Source: Micromonospora coerulea (lineage in GTDB: Bacteria > Actinomycetota > Actinomycetes > Mycobacteriales > Micromonosporaceae). Taken from it: DNA of 64,000 nucleotides. This document shows positions 9,461-17,274 of the stretch, one piece after another. The notes beneath the pieces are model-generated. The model was given only the letters and a program-made list of their open reading frames with translations, made no database searches and was not told the origin of the DNA. Position 1 is the first letter of the stretch; every line of letters begins with the position of its first letter. The stretch covers positions 1-64,000 of the forward strand of contig NZ_JAEMUW010000004.1 of assembly GCF_016598485.1 (NCBI RefSeq). Reading direction: 5' to 3'. Position numbers and translations under genes: made by a program.

Positions 9461-11050
9461 GTGCGAGTGACCGGTACGGGGCATGCCAGCATGCGGATCG
9501 ACACGGCCGCGGGCAGCATCCTGTGCGACCCGTGGGTCAATCCGGCCTACTTCGCGTCCTGGTTCCCGTTCCCCGACAATTCGCTGCTCGACTGGGAAGC
9601 CCTGGGCCAGGTCGACTACCTGTACGTCTCGCACCTGCACCGGGACCACTTCGACGCCAAGCAGCTGCGCGACTTCGTCTCGAAGGACGCCACCGTCCTG
9701 CTGCCCGAGTTCCCCACCTCGGAGATGGAGGACGAGCTGCGGGAACTGGGCTTCACCAAGTTCCTGAAGGCGCCGAACGAGCGGGTCGTGGAGCTGCCCG
9801 GCGGCTTGAAGATCATGATCCAGGCGCTGACCAGCCCGACCGACGGCCCGATCGGTGACTCCTCGCTCTGGGTGGAGTACGACGGCGTCCGGCTGCTCAA
9901 CCAGAACGACGCCCGCCCCACCGACCTGAGCGTCTTCGCCGAGCTGGGTCACGTGCACGCGCACCTGCTCCAGTTCTCCGGCGCGATCTGGTATCCGATG
10001 GTCTACGAGCTGCCGCAGGCGGCGAAGACCGCGTTCGGCAAGCAGAAGCGGGACCGGCAGTTCGACCGCACCTGGCGCTACATCGACGACCTGAAGGCGG
10101 ACCACGTCTTCCCGATCGCCGGCCCGCCGTGCTTCCTCGACGACGCGCTGTGGCAGTTCAACGACATCCACGGCGACGAGGGCAACATCTTCCCCGACCA
10201 GTCGGTGTTCCTGGAGGAGTACGCGAAGGTCGGCGGCACCAACGGCATCGTGCTGCTGCCCGGCAGCGTCGCCGAGGTCACCACCGAGGGCGCGACCACC
10301 ACCCACCCGGTGCCGGTGGCGGAGTTCTTCGCGAACAAGGTCGCCCACCTGGAGGAGATGCGGGAGCGTAAGCGCCCCATCATCGAGGCGGAGAAGGCGT
10401 CCTGGCGGCACCCCGAGGTGGACGTGCTCGGCGAGCTGAAGCATCGCATCGAGCCGCTGCTGGACGAGTCGATCTACCTGGCCAAGGGGGTCGGCGGCCC
10501 GGTCCGCTTCGACCTGGTCGGCACCGACGACTCAGGCGGCGAGACGGTTGAATCGATCGTGGTGGACTTCCCTGGCAAGGAGGTCCGGCCGTACGCGGAC
10601 GAGAAGGTCCGCTACCGGTTCCGTACCGAGCGGGCGCTGATCGAGCACCTGCTGCACATCGGCGAGGTGGACTGGGTCAACTCGCTCTTCCTGTCCTGCC
10701 GCTTCTCGGCGGCCCGGATCGGCCAGTACAACGAGTTCGTCTACGCCTTCTTCAAGTGCCTGTCCGAGGAGCGCCTCCAGTACGCCGAGGGCTGGTACGA
10801 CGAGCACGAGCGGGCCGTCGACGCGGAGGACATCACGCTGGACGGCTGGGTGGTGCAGCGCCGCTGCCCGCACCTGAAGGCCGACCTGAGCCGGTTCGGC
10901 ATCGTCGAGGGCGACCAGCTCACCTGCCAACTGCACGGCTGGAAGTTCGACATGTCCAGCGGCCGGTGCCTGACCAGCGTCGGCCACAAGATCCGTGCCC
11001 ACCGCGCCGACGCGAGCACCCCGGCCCCCGCCGGCGAGGCGATCAGCTAG
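9461..11050 (+). CDS. MBL-fold/Rieske [2Fe-2S] fusion protein
   Basis: 529 residues. The N-terminal half is an UlaG/CMAH-like metallo-beta-lactamase fold with SHLHRDHFD (His58, His60, Asp62, His63). The C-terminus is a Rieske domain with Cys469-Pro-His471 and Cys489-x-x-His492. The pairing of these domains recalls CMP-N-acetylneuraminate hydroxylase, although there the Rieske part comes first. A monooxygenase or hydrolase with an electron-transfer domain is plausible; the substrate is unknown. GTG 9461 is preferred to an upstream ATG at 9422 because the conserved MRVTGTGHASM begins there. The TAG stop lies in the direct repeat that flanks the TnpB element, so the native C-terminus may have been altered. 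Confidence 0.85.
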   Translation: MRVTGTGHASMRIDTAAGSILCDPWVNPAYFASWFPFPDNSLLDWEALGQVDYLYVSHLHRDHFDAKQLRDFVSKDATVLLPEFPTSEMEDELRELGFTKFLKAPNERVVELPGGLKIMIQALTSPTDGPIGDSSLWVEYDGVRLLNQNDARPTDLSVFAELGHVHAHLLQFSGAIWYPMVYELPQAAKTAFGKQKRDRQFDRTWRYIDDLKADHVFPIAGPPCFLDDALWQFNDIHGDEGNIFPDQSVFLEEYAKVGGTNGIVLLPGSVAEVTTEGATTTHPVPVAEFFANKVAHLEEMRERKRPIIEAEKASWRHPEVDVLGELKHRIEPLLDESIYLAKGVGGPVRFDLVGTDDSGGETVESIVVDFPGKEVRPYADEKVRYRFRTERALIEHLLHIGEVDWVNSLFLSCRFSAARIGQYNEFVYAFFKCLSEERLQYAEGWYDEHERAVDAEDITLDGWVVQRRCPHLKADLSRFGIVEGDQLTCQLHGWKFDMSSGRCLTSVGHKIRAHRADASTPAPAGEAIS

Positions 11051-11052
11051 TT

Positions 11053-11079
11053 GCCGTGTCCACAAACGTTGGCCGGGTT
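11053..11079 (+). repeat. Left inverted repeat of the tnpB element
   Basis: 27-bp end containing GTGTCCAC, AACGTT and CCGGGTT in order. It matches the reverse complement of the right end at 23 positions. It lies 2 bp past the TAG of the MBL-Rieske gene. Confidence 0.75.
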
Positions 11080-11125
11080 GGTCGGGGTTCGGGAATTGTC
11101 GTAGGGGTGGTGTTGGCTTCGGTTC

Positions 11126-12544
11126 GTGCCTCGTCGTCGGGATCCTTCCGCGCCGCGGGTCGTGCATCGCACCGCGCGTGTCGCGTTGCGGGTGACGCCA
11201 GGGCAGCGGCGGCGGTGTTTCGGGCTGCTGCGGTCGGCCGGTGATGTGTGGGCGTGTGTGTTGGAGGTCAACGGGTGGCGGCGCCGCCGCCGGCACGTGC
11301 CTCTGTCCGGTTATCAGGAGTTGTGTCGGGAGTTGGCGGCGTCGGGGCCGGGCACGTTCGCGGAACTGGATTCCGTCGGTGCCCGGTCGGTGTTGCGCCG
11401 GTTTTCGGATGCGTGGTTCGCGGCGGCGAAGCGCCGCAAGGCCGGTTACGTGTCGGCGCGGTTTCCGCGTCGGCGGCGGGGGTTGGTGCCGGTGCGCTGG
11501 TATCACGGCACCTTCACCCTCGACGGGCGCCGGGTCCGGATCCCCACCGCGAAAGGCACGGCCTCGTTGTGGGTGAGGTTGGCGCGGGAGGTGCCGTATC
11601 CGGCCGAGCAGGTCCGGTCGGTCACCTTGCTGTGTGAGGGCGGCCGGCTGTTCCTGGACGTGACCGCCGAGGTGCCGGTGGTGGTCTACCCGCCGGGTGA
11701 GGGACCGGATCCGGGCAGGGTGGCCGGGGTGGATCTCGGGATCATCCACCCGTACGCCGTGGCCGGCCCCGCCGGGGAAGGACTGCTGGTGTCGGGGCGG
11801 GCGATCCGCGCCGAACATCGCATGCACCTCGCCGACACGAAAGCCCGCCGCCGTGCCGTGGCCCGTCGGGCCCCCAGGCCTGGTCAGAAGGGGTCGCGGC
11901 GGTGGCGCAAGTACCGGCGTCGGGCACGCCTGGTCGAGGGCCGGCACCAGCGACGGGTCCGCCAGGCCCAGCACGAAGCCGGCCGCACCGTCGTCTCCTG
12001 GGCGGTGCGCCAGCGGGTCGGTGTGCTGCACGTCGGCGACCCCCGCGGGGTGCTCGACATCGACGCGGGGCGGCGGCACAACCTGCGGTTGCGGCAGTGG
12101 CAGATCGGACGGCTCCTGCAGATCCTCACCGACAAAGCCACCCTCGCCGGCATCGCCGTACGGCTGGTCGACGAACGCGGCACCTCGTCCACCTGCCCCG
12201 CCTGCCACCGCCGGGTACCGAAACCCCGCGGCCGGACCTTGTCCTGCCCGCACTGCCGCTTTTCCGGGCACCGCGACCTGGTCGCGGCCGCCAGCATCGC
12301 CACCCGCACCCCGGGTGGTGGACCCACCACCGTGGCAACCGTTGTGCTGCCGCAGGTGGTCACGCACCGTCGAGCCGGCCGGCACCTTCCCGGTGCCGGC
12401 CGGTCCCGACGTGACCCCCGCCGCCCACCCCGGGCGGCGCGAGGATCAGTTGGCCCGCGCAGGCCCGCCCCACCACCCGGTGGGGAGTCGCTCGCCCAAC
12501 AGGCGAGGATCCACAACACCCACCGCAAACCCGGTGAACGTTAG
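11126..12544 (+). CDS. tnpB: TnpB-family RNA-guided nuclease (IS200/IS605 OrfB-like)
   Basis: 472 residues, with a basic N-terminus (MPRRRDPSAPRVVHRTARVAL). RuvC-I is GVDLGII (Asp203). RuvC-III is LVDERGTSSTCPACHRR..CPHC..SGHRDLVAAASIA, with zinc ligands Cys357, Cys360, Cys374, Cys377 and Asp384. The RuvC-II strand reads VLHVGDPRGV, with Gly-Asp (304-305) where canonical TnpB has Glu, so the catalytic site is rearranged or impaired. About 80 Arg/Pro-rich residues follow RuvC-III and are encoded by the region that forms the predicted omega RNA. TnpB enzymes cut DNA next to a short motif, guided by RNA from the element's right end. GTG 11126 is the first start in frame; the TAG stop lies inside the right inverted repeat. 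Confidence 0.9.
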   Translation: MPRRRDPSAPRVVHRTARVALRVTPGQRRRCFGLLRSAGDVWACVLEVNGWRRRRRHVPLSGYQELCRELAASGPGTFAELDSVGARSVLRRFSDAWFAAAKRRKAGYVSARFPRRRRGLVPVRWYHGTFTLDGRRVRIPTAKGTASLWVRLAREVPYPAEQVRSVTLLCEGGRLFLDVTAEVPVVVYPPGEGPDPGRVAGVDLGIIHPYAVAGPAGEGLLVSGRAIRAEHRMHLADTKARRRAVARRAPRPGQKGSRRWRKYRRRARLVEGRHQRRVRQAQHEAGRTVVSWAVRQRVGVLHVGDPRGVLDIDAGRRHNLRLRQWQIGRLLQILTDKATLAGIAVRLVDERGTSSTCPACHRRVPKPRGRTLSCPHCRFSGHRDLVAAASIATRTPGGGPTTVATVVLPQVVTHRRAGRHLPGAGRSRRDPRRPPRAARGSVGPRRPAPPPGGESLAQQARIHNTHRKPGER

Positions 12545-12555
12545 TGGACACCGCA
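12375..12555 (+). ncRNA. Predicted omega RNA scaffold overlapping the tnpB 3' end
   Basis: Four perfect stem-loops follow one another. They are a 12-bp stem CCGGCCGGCACC at 12375-12403, an 8-bp stem CGCCGCCC at 12419-12439, a 7-bp stem CCCCACC at 12468-12485 and a 6-bp stem CTCGCC at 12491-12507. The right inverted repeat comes next. In known TnpB systems the guide RNA comes from just this place (3' end of tnpB plus right end) and its guide is the flanking DNA. Here the guide would begin at the CTAGTT after 12555. Structure is seen; RNA identity is inferred. Confidence 0.55.
12528..12554 (-). repeat. Right inverted repeat of the tnpB element
   Basis: Inverse counterpart of 11053-11079, reading AACCCGG, AACGTT, GTGGACAC on the + strand. 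It includes the tnpB stop codon (12542-12544). Confidence 0.75.
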
Positions 12556-12586
12556 CTAGTTCTCCCTCCCGCCGCCCCGCTCGCGG

Positions 12587-12648
12587 CGATCATGGAGTTG
12601 TGGTGGGCCGCGAACCGGTGCGGACCGGGCGCCACCACGCCATGATCG
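12587..12648. repeat. Dispersed imperfect palindrome, copy 1
   Basis: CGATCATGGAGTTGTGGTGG on the left faces GCCACCACGCCATGATCG on the right across ~25 bp. A second copy lies at 43963-44033. Both are intergenic, so this looks like a REP/MITE-type family. It ends just before the downstream gene's start. Confidence 0.55.
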
Positions 12649-12655
12649 ACCGGGG

Positions 12656-13345
12656 GTGGGCGTGACGGGGCCGGGGGACGAGGGGACGGAGTATCAGTAC
12701 GGGGCGCGCAGCGAGATGGCGCGGGACGCGTCGCGGGTGGAGGCGTTCAGCGACGCGGTGATCGCGATCGTGCTGACGCTGATGGCGTTCGAGCTGCTGC
12801 AACTGGGGCCGCAGCAGCCCGACCAGCCGGGGCTGGCCGGCGCGCTCGTCCGCGAGTGGCCGGCGTACCTGGCGTACCTGATCACGTTCGCCATCGTCGG
12901 GCAGGTCTGGCTCACTCACCACAACATGTGGCGGTACGTCGTCCAGGTGGACCAGATGCTGCTCGTGCTCAACCTGCTCCTGCTGCTCTTCGTGGCGGCC
13001 ATCCCGTTCGCCGCCCGGCTGCTCTCTGACAACCTGCAGGGCACGGTGGGCGATCAGCGGTTGACCGCCGCGCTCTACGTCGGCACGGTCCTCGGCGAGG
13101 CGCTCTTCTTCAACCTGAGCTGGTGGTGGGCCCGCCGCCGTCACCTGCTGCACCCCGGCCTCGACCCGCGGCTGGCGAGGGCGGTGGCCCGCCGGTTCCT
13201 GCTCGGTCCGCTGCTCTACCTGATCGCCTTCGCGGTGGCCTTCGTCGACCCGATCCTCAGCCTGGCCGCCTACTTCCTCCTGACTGCCCTCTACGTCATT
13301 CGCGGCCCCGGCGACCTCCCCTCCTCCCGCCCCCGCCCCTCGTGA
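12656..13345 (+). CDS. TMEM175/DUF1211 family membrane protein
   Basis: 229 residues with six hydrophobic segments. The hallmark FSDAVIAIVLTLMAFEL in the first helix matches the (R)xxxFSD signature of TMEM175-family potassium channels. Bacterial members are K+-permeable channels that form tetramers of six-helix subunits. The start could be GTG 12656, GTG 12662 or ATG 12716, the last giving MARDASRVEAFSD directly. The conserved region starts just after the last candidate. The gene lies alone between a palindromic repeat and a convergent oxidoreductase. Confidence 0.8.
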   Translation: MGVTGPGDEGTEYQYGARSEMARDASRVEAFSDAVIAIVLTLMAFELLQLGPQQPDQPGLAGALVREWPAYLAYLITFAIVGQVWLTHHNMWRYVVQVDQMLLVLNLLLLLFVAAIPFAARLLSDNLQGTVGDQRLTAALYVGTVLGEALFFNLSWWWARRRHLLHPGLDPRLARAVARRFLLGPLLYLIAFAVAFVDPILSLAAYFLLTALYVIRGPGDLPSSRPRPS

Positions 13346-13358
13346 GCGGGGGTGGGGG

Positions 13359-14960
13359 TCAGCGGGTGAGGTCGGACAGGATGCGCTGGGCGGCGTTGTG
13401 GCCGGCGGCGCCGATGACGCTGCCGGCGGGGTGGCAGCCGGCGCTGCCGGCGTAGACACCGTCGATGCCGGTGGCGTACGGCATGCGGTCGGTGAAGGAG
13501 ACGGTGTTGTCGACGTGGTGGATGTGGCCGCCGGTGATGCCGAAGTGCGCCTCGATGCCGGGCGGCGGGAGCGGTACCGCGTCGGCGATGAGGTCCCCGG
13601 CGCCGGGGGCGTAGCGTTCGCAGATCTCGATCAGGCGGGACACGTAACCGGGCAGCGCCGCGTCCCAGGTGGTGCCCGCCAGCTCGTACGGGACCGACTG
13701 GACGAAGAGCGCCGAGGAGTGGTGCCCGGCCGGGTCGGACAGCGACGGGTCGACGGTGGTGTGCAGGTACCACTCGATGGTCGGCTCCTCGGGCAGCCGG
13801 CCGGCCTGCACGTCCGCCCACATGGCGCGCAGCGCCGCCATCGGCGAGTCGCCGCCGGCGCCGACCAGCGAGGCCGAGCCGGGCAGCAGGTGGATGGTGG
13901 AGCCGAACGGGCTGGGCGCGTCGGCCGGCAGGCAGGAGAAGCGGGGCAGGCCGGTCAGCGCCAGGTTGAGCTTGAGCGTGGTGCCGGGGCGGCGGACCGC
14001 CGCCATCCGCTCGCCGAGCGGCGCGGGCAGCACGCCGTCGGGCAGCAGCTCCATCAGCCGGTACGGGTCGCAGGCCCCGAGCACCACGGGCGCGGCGACG
14101 GACCGGCCGTCGGCCAGCACCACCCCGCTGGCCGCGCCGCCGTCCAGGGTGATCGCGGTGACCGGCGTACCGGTGCGGATCGTCGCCCCGGCGGCCCGCG
14201 CGGCGTCGGCGAAGGTCCGGGACACGGTGCCCATGCCGCCCTCGGCGATCATCCAGGTGCCGTCCGCGCCGGGCAGCCGGCACATGTTGTGCACCAGGAA
14301 GTTGTGGCCGGTCCCCGGGTCGTCCGGGCCGGCGTTGAGCCCGGAGAGGCCGTCGGTGACCGCGTACATGCTGACCAGCAGTTCCGAGCGGAAGTCGAAG
14401 CGGGCCAGGTAGTCGGCGACCGAGCCACGGACCAGGTCGACGAAGACCTGCCGCAGGGCGGGCCGGACGTACCGCTCGGCGGTCTGGTCCACCGGCAGCG
14501 GCTCGGCCAGCCAGGCCGGCGCGAGGTCCGCGCGGAGCTGGGCCAGCTCCGCCTGCATCGCGTCGTCGGCGGCCTCGTCGGCGGGGGAGAAGAACTCGGC
14601 GAGCTGCCGCCGGGTGGCCGCGGTGTCGCTGCCGAAGAGGAGGTACGGCGCGCCCAGGCCGCCCGGGGTGGGCAGGAAGTAGTGCGGGTCGCGGCGCAGC
14701 ACCGGGATGCGCACGTCGAGGGTGGCCAGCAGCTCCGGCGGCATCAGCCCGAGCAGGTACGAGCCGGTGGAGTGGCGCAGCTCGGGCACCTTCGGGAACG
14801 GGTTCTCGGTGCGGGTCGCCCCGCCGATCACGTCGGCGGCCTCCAGCACCAGCACGTCGAGACCGGCCCGGGCCAGCAGAATCGCCGACACCAGCCCGTT
14901 GTGCCCGGACCCGACGATCACCACGTCGGCGCGGGCAGGCAGCTCACTCGCTTCGCTCAT
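13359..14960 (-). CDS. CrtI/PYROXD2-like FAD-dependent oxidoreductase
   Basis: 533 residues. The N-terminal Rossmann motif (VVIVGSGHNGLVSAILLARAGLDVLVLEAADVIGG, about residues 13-47) binds the FAD ADP moiety. The C-terminus has the family's second FAD-contact region (YAGSAGCHPAGSVIGAAGHNAAQRIL). The whole resembles phytoene-desaturase-like NAD(P)/FAD oxidoreductases of the PYROXD2 branch, not true carotenoid desaturases, and no carotenoid genes are nearby. Its start, ATGAGCGAAGCGAGTGAGC, resembles the head of the SARSEP repeat units. Substrate unknown. Confidence 0.85.
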   Translation of the reverse strand: MSEASELPARADVVIVGSGHNGLVSAILLARAGLDVLVLEAADVIGGATRTENPFPKVPELRHSTGSYLLGLMPPELLATLDVRIPVLRRDPHYFLPTPGGLGAPYLLFGSDTAATRRQLAEFFSPADEAADDAMQAELAQLRADLAPAWLAEPLPVDQTAERYVRPALRQVFVDLVRGSVADYLARFDFRSELLVSMYAVTDGLSGLNAGPDDPGTGHNFLVHNMCRLPGADGTWMIAEGGMGTVSRTFADAARAAGATIRTGTPVTAITLDGGAASGVVLADGRSVAAPVVLGACDPYRLMELLPDGVLPAPLGERMAAVRRPGTTLKLNLALTGLPRFSCLPADAPSPFGSTIHLLPGSASLVGAGGDSPMAALRAMWADVQAGRLPEEPTIEWYLHTTVDPSLSDPAGHHSSALFVQSVPYELAGTTWDAALPGYVSRLIEICERYAPGAGDLIADAVPLPPPGIEAHFGITGGHIHHVDNTVSFTDRMPYATGIDGVYAGSAGCHPAGSVIGAAGHNAAQRILSDLTR

Positions 14961-15024
14961 GCCCGGGCAGCCTAGTGCGGCGGCGGCCCCAGCGGGAGGG
15001 CCGGCGCCCGCGGCACCCGGGTGG

Positions 15025-15888
15025 CTACGGCATCCGCGAGTCCGCCGAGCCCCGCCCGGCCACCCGGGCGGCCCGCCAGCGGCTCAGCGCCAGCGTCGCG
15101 GAGTAGCCGGCCAGGACGATCACGTGGAAGAGATAGAGCCAGAGGATCACCGCGATGCCGCCGCCGATCTCGTCGAAGCCGCCGAACGGCACGCCCAGGT
15201 CGAGCGGTAGCGAGCAGAACAGCACGAAACCGTGCAGGAAGCCGGAGAGGTTCGCCGCGGTGAACGAGCCCATCCCCAGCGTCGACAGCCAGTCCGGCGA
15301 GGCGGGACCCACCACCCGGAAGACCCAGATCAGCACCGGCGTGAGCACCAGCCACGTCGCCAGGAAGGAGAGCACCACACCGAGCGCGCCGACCCAGCCG
15401 CCCTGCCGGACCAGCTGGGTGGTGAGCGGCAGCGCCAGCAGGATCGCCAGCAGCAGGGCGGGGGCGGGCGCGAGCAGCGGAAGCAGCAGCAGGCGCCCCC
15501 GCCAGCCCACCAGCGACCCCGTCTCGCCGCGCGGCTCGGCCACCGAGACGAAGGCCCGGCGCAGCCCCTCGCCGTACAGCGACGCCGGCAGCAGCGACGC
15601 CAGCGCCAGCAGCGGGGTCAACCCCAGGCCGGCACCGACCAGCGCGGCCACCGCCCGGTGCGCACCGATCTCGGTGGGCAACGTGTTGATCGCGTACGAG
15701 GTGAGCCGCCGGACCCGTTCGTCGCCGGCGACCAGCCCGGTCATCCAGATGGCCAGCAGCGCCACCGGCACGACGGCGATCGCCCCGTAGAAGGTGATCG
15801 CGGCGGCGTGCAGCGACAGATCCCGGCCCCGTACCGGCCGGAACGCGGCGGTGGTGATCCGCTTCGTCCGCTGCCATGCGTCGCCCAT
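15025..15888 (-). CDS. YihY/BrkB family membrane protein
   Basis: About 287 residues from ATG 15888 (MGDAWQRTKRITTAAFRPVRGRDLSLHAAAITFYGAIAVVPVALL). The phrase HAAAITFYGAIAVVP is the YihY/BrkB hallmark (xxxAAsLtYytllSlaP). Six membrane helices follow, and GGIAVILWLYLFHVIVLAGYSATL closes the domain. An upstream GTG at 15921 is also in frame; ATG 15888 is preferred because GGGGAAG lies upstream and conservation begins after it. Once called ribonuclease BN by error, the family is now of unknown envelope function. Confidence 0.8.
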   Translation of the reverse strand: MGDAWQRTKRITTAAFRPVRGRDLSLHAAAITFYGAIAVVPVALLAIWMTGLVAGDERVRRLTSYAINTLPTEIGAHRAVAALVGAGLGLTPLLALASLLPASLYGEGLRRAFVSVAEPRGETGSLVGWRGRLLLLPLLAPAPALLLAILLALPLTTQLVRQGGWVGALGVVLSFLATWLVLTPVLIWVFRVVGPASPDWLSTLGMGSFTAANLSGFLHGFVLFCSLPLDLGVPFGGFDEIGGGIAVILWLYLFHVIVLAGYSATLALSRWRAARVAGRGSADSRMP

Positions 15889-15939
15889 CGCGATCTTCTT
15901 CCCCGTGCGGCCACCCGGCACGCATTACGATCCGGCGGC

Positions 15940-16485
15940 ATGACCATCGTCTCGACCGAACGCCTGGTCGTCCGGGAGTGGACCACGGAGCCGGCCGACC
16001 TGGACCGGATCTACGACATCTACTCCCGGGACGAGGTGATGCGCTGGCTGGGCGGGGGAGCGGGGCGGCTGACCGACCCGGCGCAGGCGGCCGAGCGGGT
16101 CCGATCCTGGCACGACCGGTACGTCGGCTACGGCGACCGGTACGGGCTGTGGGCCGTCGTGCCCCGCGACTCCGCCCGGCCGGCCGGCAGCATCCTGCTC
16201 AAGCCGTTGCCCGGCCGCGACGGCGTCACCCCCACCGACGACATCGAGGTGGGCTGGCACCTCCACCCCGACTCCTGGGGGCACGGCTACGCCACCGAGG
16301 CCGCCCGCGCGGTGCTCGACCGCGAGTTCGCCACCGGCACCCGGCACGTCTACGCGGTGGTGATGGCCGGCAACGCGGCGTCGGTGGCGGTGGCGCGGCG
16401 GCTCGGCATGACCCACGTCGGCGTCCGGACCGACTGGTACGCCGGCGCCGAGCTGGAGACCTTCGTGCTGCACCGACCCGAGTGA
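15940..16485 (+). CDS. GNAT family N-acetyltransferase
   Basis: 181 residues from ATG 15940 (MTIVSTERLVVREWT). It has RimJ/RimL-type features: the TERLVLR opening, IEVGWHLHPDSWGHGYATEAARAVLD (acetyl-CoA pyrophosphate loop near residues 105-130) and NAASVAVARRLGMTHVG near the end. It likely acetylates an amine on a protein N-terminus or small molecule. Substrate cannot be told. It is divergent from the YihY gene. Confidence 0.88.
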   Translation: MTIVSTERLVVREWTTEPADLDRIYDIYSRDEVMRWLGGGAGRLTDPAQAAERVRSWHDRYVGYGDRYGLWAVVPRDSARPAGSILLKPLPGRDGVTPTDDIEVGWHLHPDSWGHGYATEAARAVLDREFATGTRHVYAVVMAGNAASVAVARRLGMTHVGVRTDWYAGAELETFVLHRPE

Positions 16486-16580
16486 CCAAGTTCCCTCCCA
16501 CGTTGCCGCCGCCGACTTTGAAGCTGAATCGCGGGTTCCGGGGTACCGGGACCGGCCCGTCGTCGGTAGGGTCGGCCGCC

Positions 16581-17132
16581 GTGGAGATCGAGTTCACCCA
16601 TCAGCGTGACCGGGCGTACGCCCGACGGCTCGTCGCCGCCAGCACCGCCCGCAGCGGCGCCACCCACTTCGTCACCGGGCTGATCGCGGCCGCCGCGGGC
16701 ATCGCCGCGCTGACCGCGGAGCCGGCCTGGACCTACCTCCCCGGCTGCCTCGGGCTCGGCGTCGGCGTCGGCTGGATGCTCAAGGTGCTCCTGCTCCCCC
16801 GCCAGGCGGTCCGGCGGCTGCCCGCGGCCTGGTTCCAGTCGCGCCGCTACCGCTTCGATGATGATGGGGTCGCGTGGACGTCGGCGTACGGCCGGTCCTG
16901 GGTCAGCTGGGCCGCCTTCGGCCGGGTCACCGTGCGTCCGTTCGCCTATCTGCTGTGGCAGCCCGGCGGCCTCGCGGTGTGGGACGTCCCGCGTGGATCG
17001 CTCACCCCCGAGCAGGACCGTCAGCTCGCCGCGCTGTTCGCCGCCCACCTCCCGGCCTCCACCGCACCGGTCGGGCCGTCCGGCGAGCAGGGACCGCAGG
17101 CGCCCGACCGGATCCGGCCTCCCGCGCCATAG
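16581..17132 (+). CDS. YcxB-like / PH-like membrane-associated protein
   Basis: 183 residues from GTG 16581, in a frame that is open further upstream but becomes gene-like here. An N-terminal soluble strand ([17 protein letters not shown]) precedes two membrane helices (about 33-50 and 54-73). A PH-like segment ([37 protein letters not shown]) follows. This matches YcxB-like proteins, whose role is unknown. The C-terminus is Pro-rich and disordered. Confidence 0.6.
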   Translation: MEIEFTHQRDRAYARRLVAASTARSGATHFVTGLIAAAAGIAALTAEPAWTYLPGCLGLGVGVGWMLKVLLLPRQAVRRLPAAWFQSRRYRFDDDGVAWTSAYGRSWVSWAAFGRVTVRPFAYLLWQPGGLAVWDVPRGSLTPEQDRQLAALFAAHLPASTAPVGPSGEQGPQAPDRIRPPAP

Positions 17133-17274
17133 CGGCGGCAGCGCCGCTGACCAGCGACGCACGTGGTGTGCGATCCGGCTGATCTGCTCGACGAGGAAGC
17201 GGCGACGGTGGAACCGGACGCCGGGGAGTGAGGCTCCCAGCGGGCGTTCAGGACGGCTGGGGAAGAATGGTCGG

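Larger units (their letters stand above)
11053..12555 (+). mobile_element. Solitary tnpB element with terminal inverted repeats
   Basis: A ~1.5-kb unit. It is bounded by imperfect 27-bp inverted repeats (11053-11079 and 12528-12554, 23 of 27 positions matching: GTGTCCAC, AACGTT and CCGGGTT shared). A 6-bp direct repeat CTAGTT flanks it (11047-11052 and 12556-12561). It holds one gene, tnpB, and no tnpA. It sits exactly at the stop codon of the MBL-Rieske gene. Terminal inverted repeats with a target duplication are not expected of IS200/IS605 or IS607 elements, so trans-mobilisation by a DDE transposase is one possible reading. Exact ends are inferred from the repeats. Confidence 0.75.
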
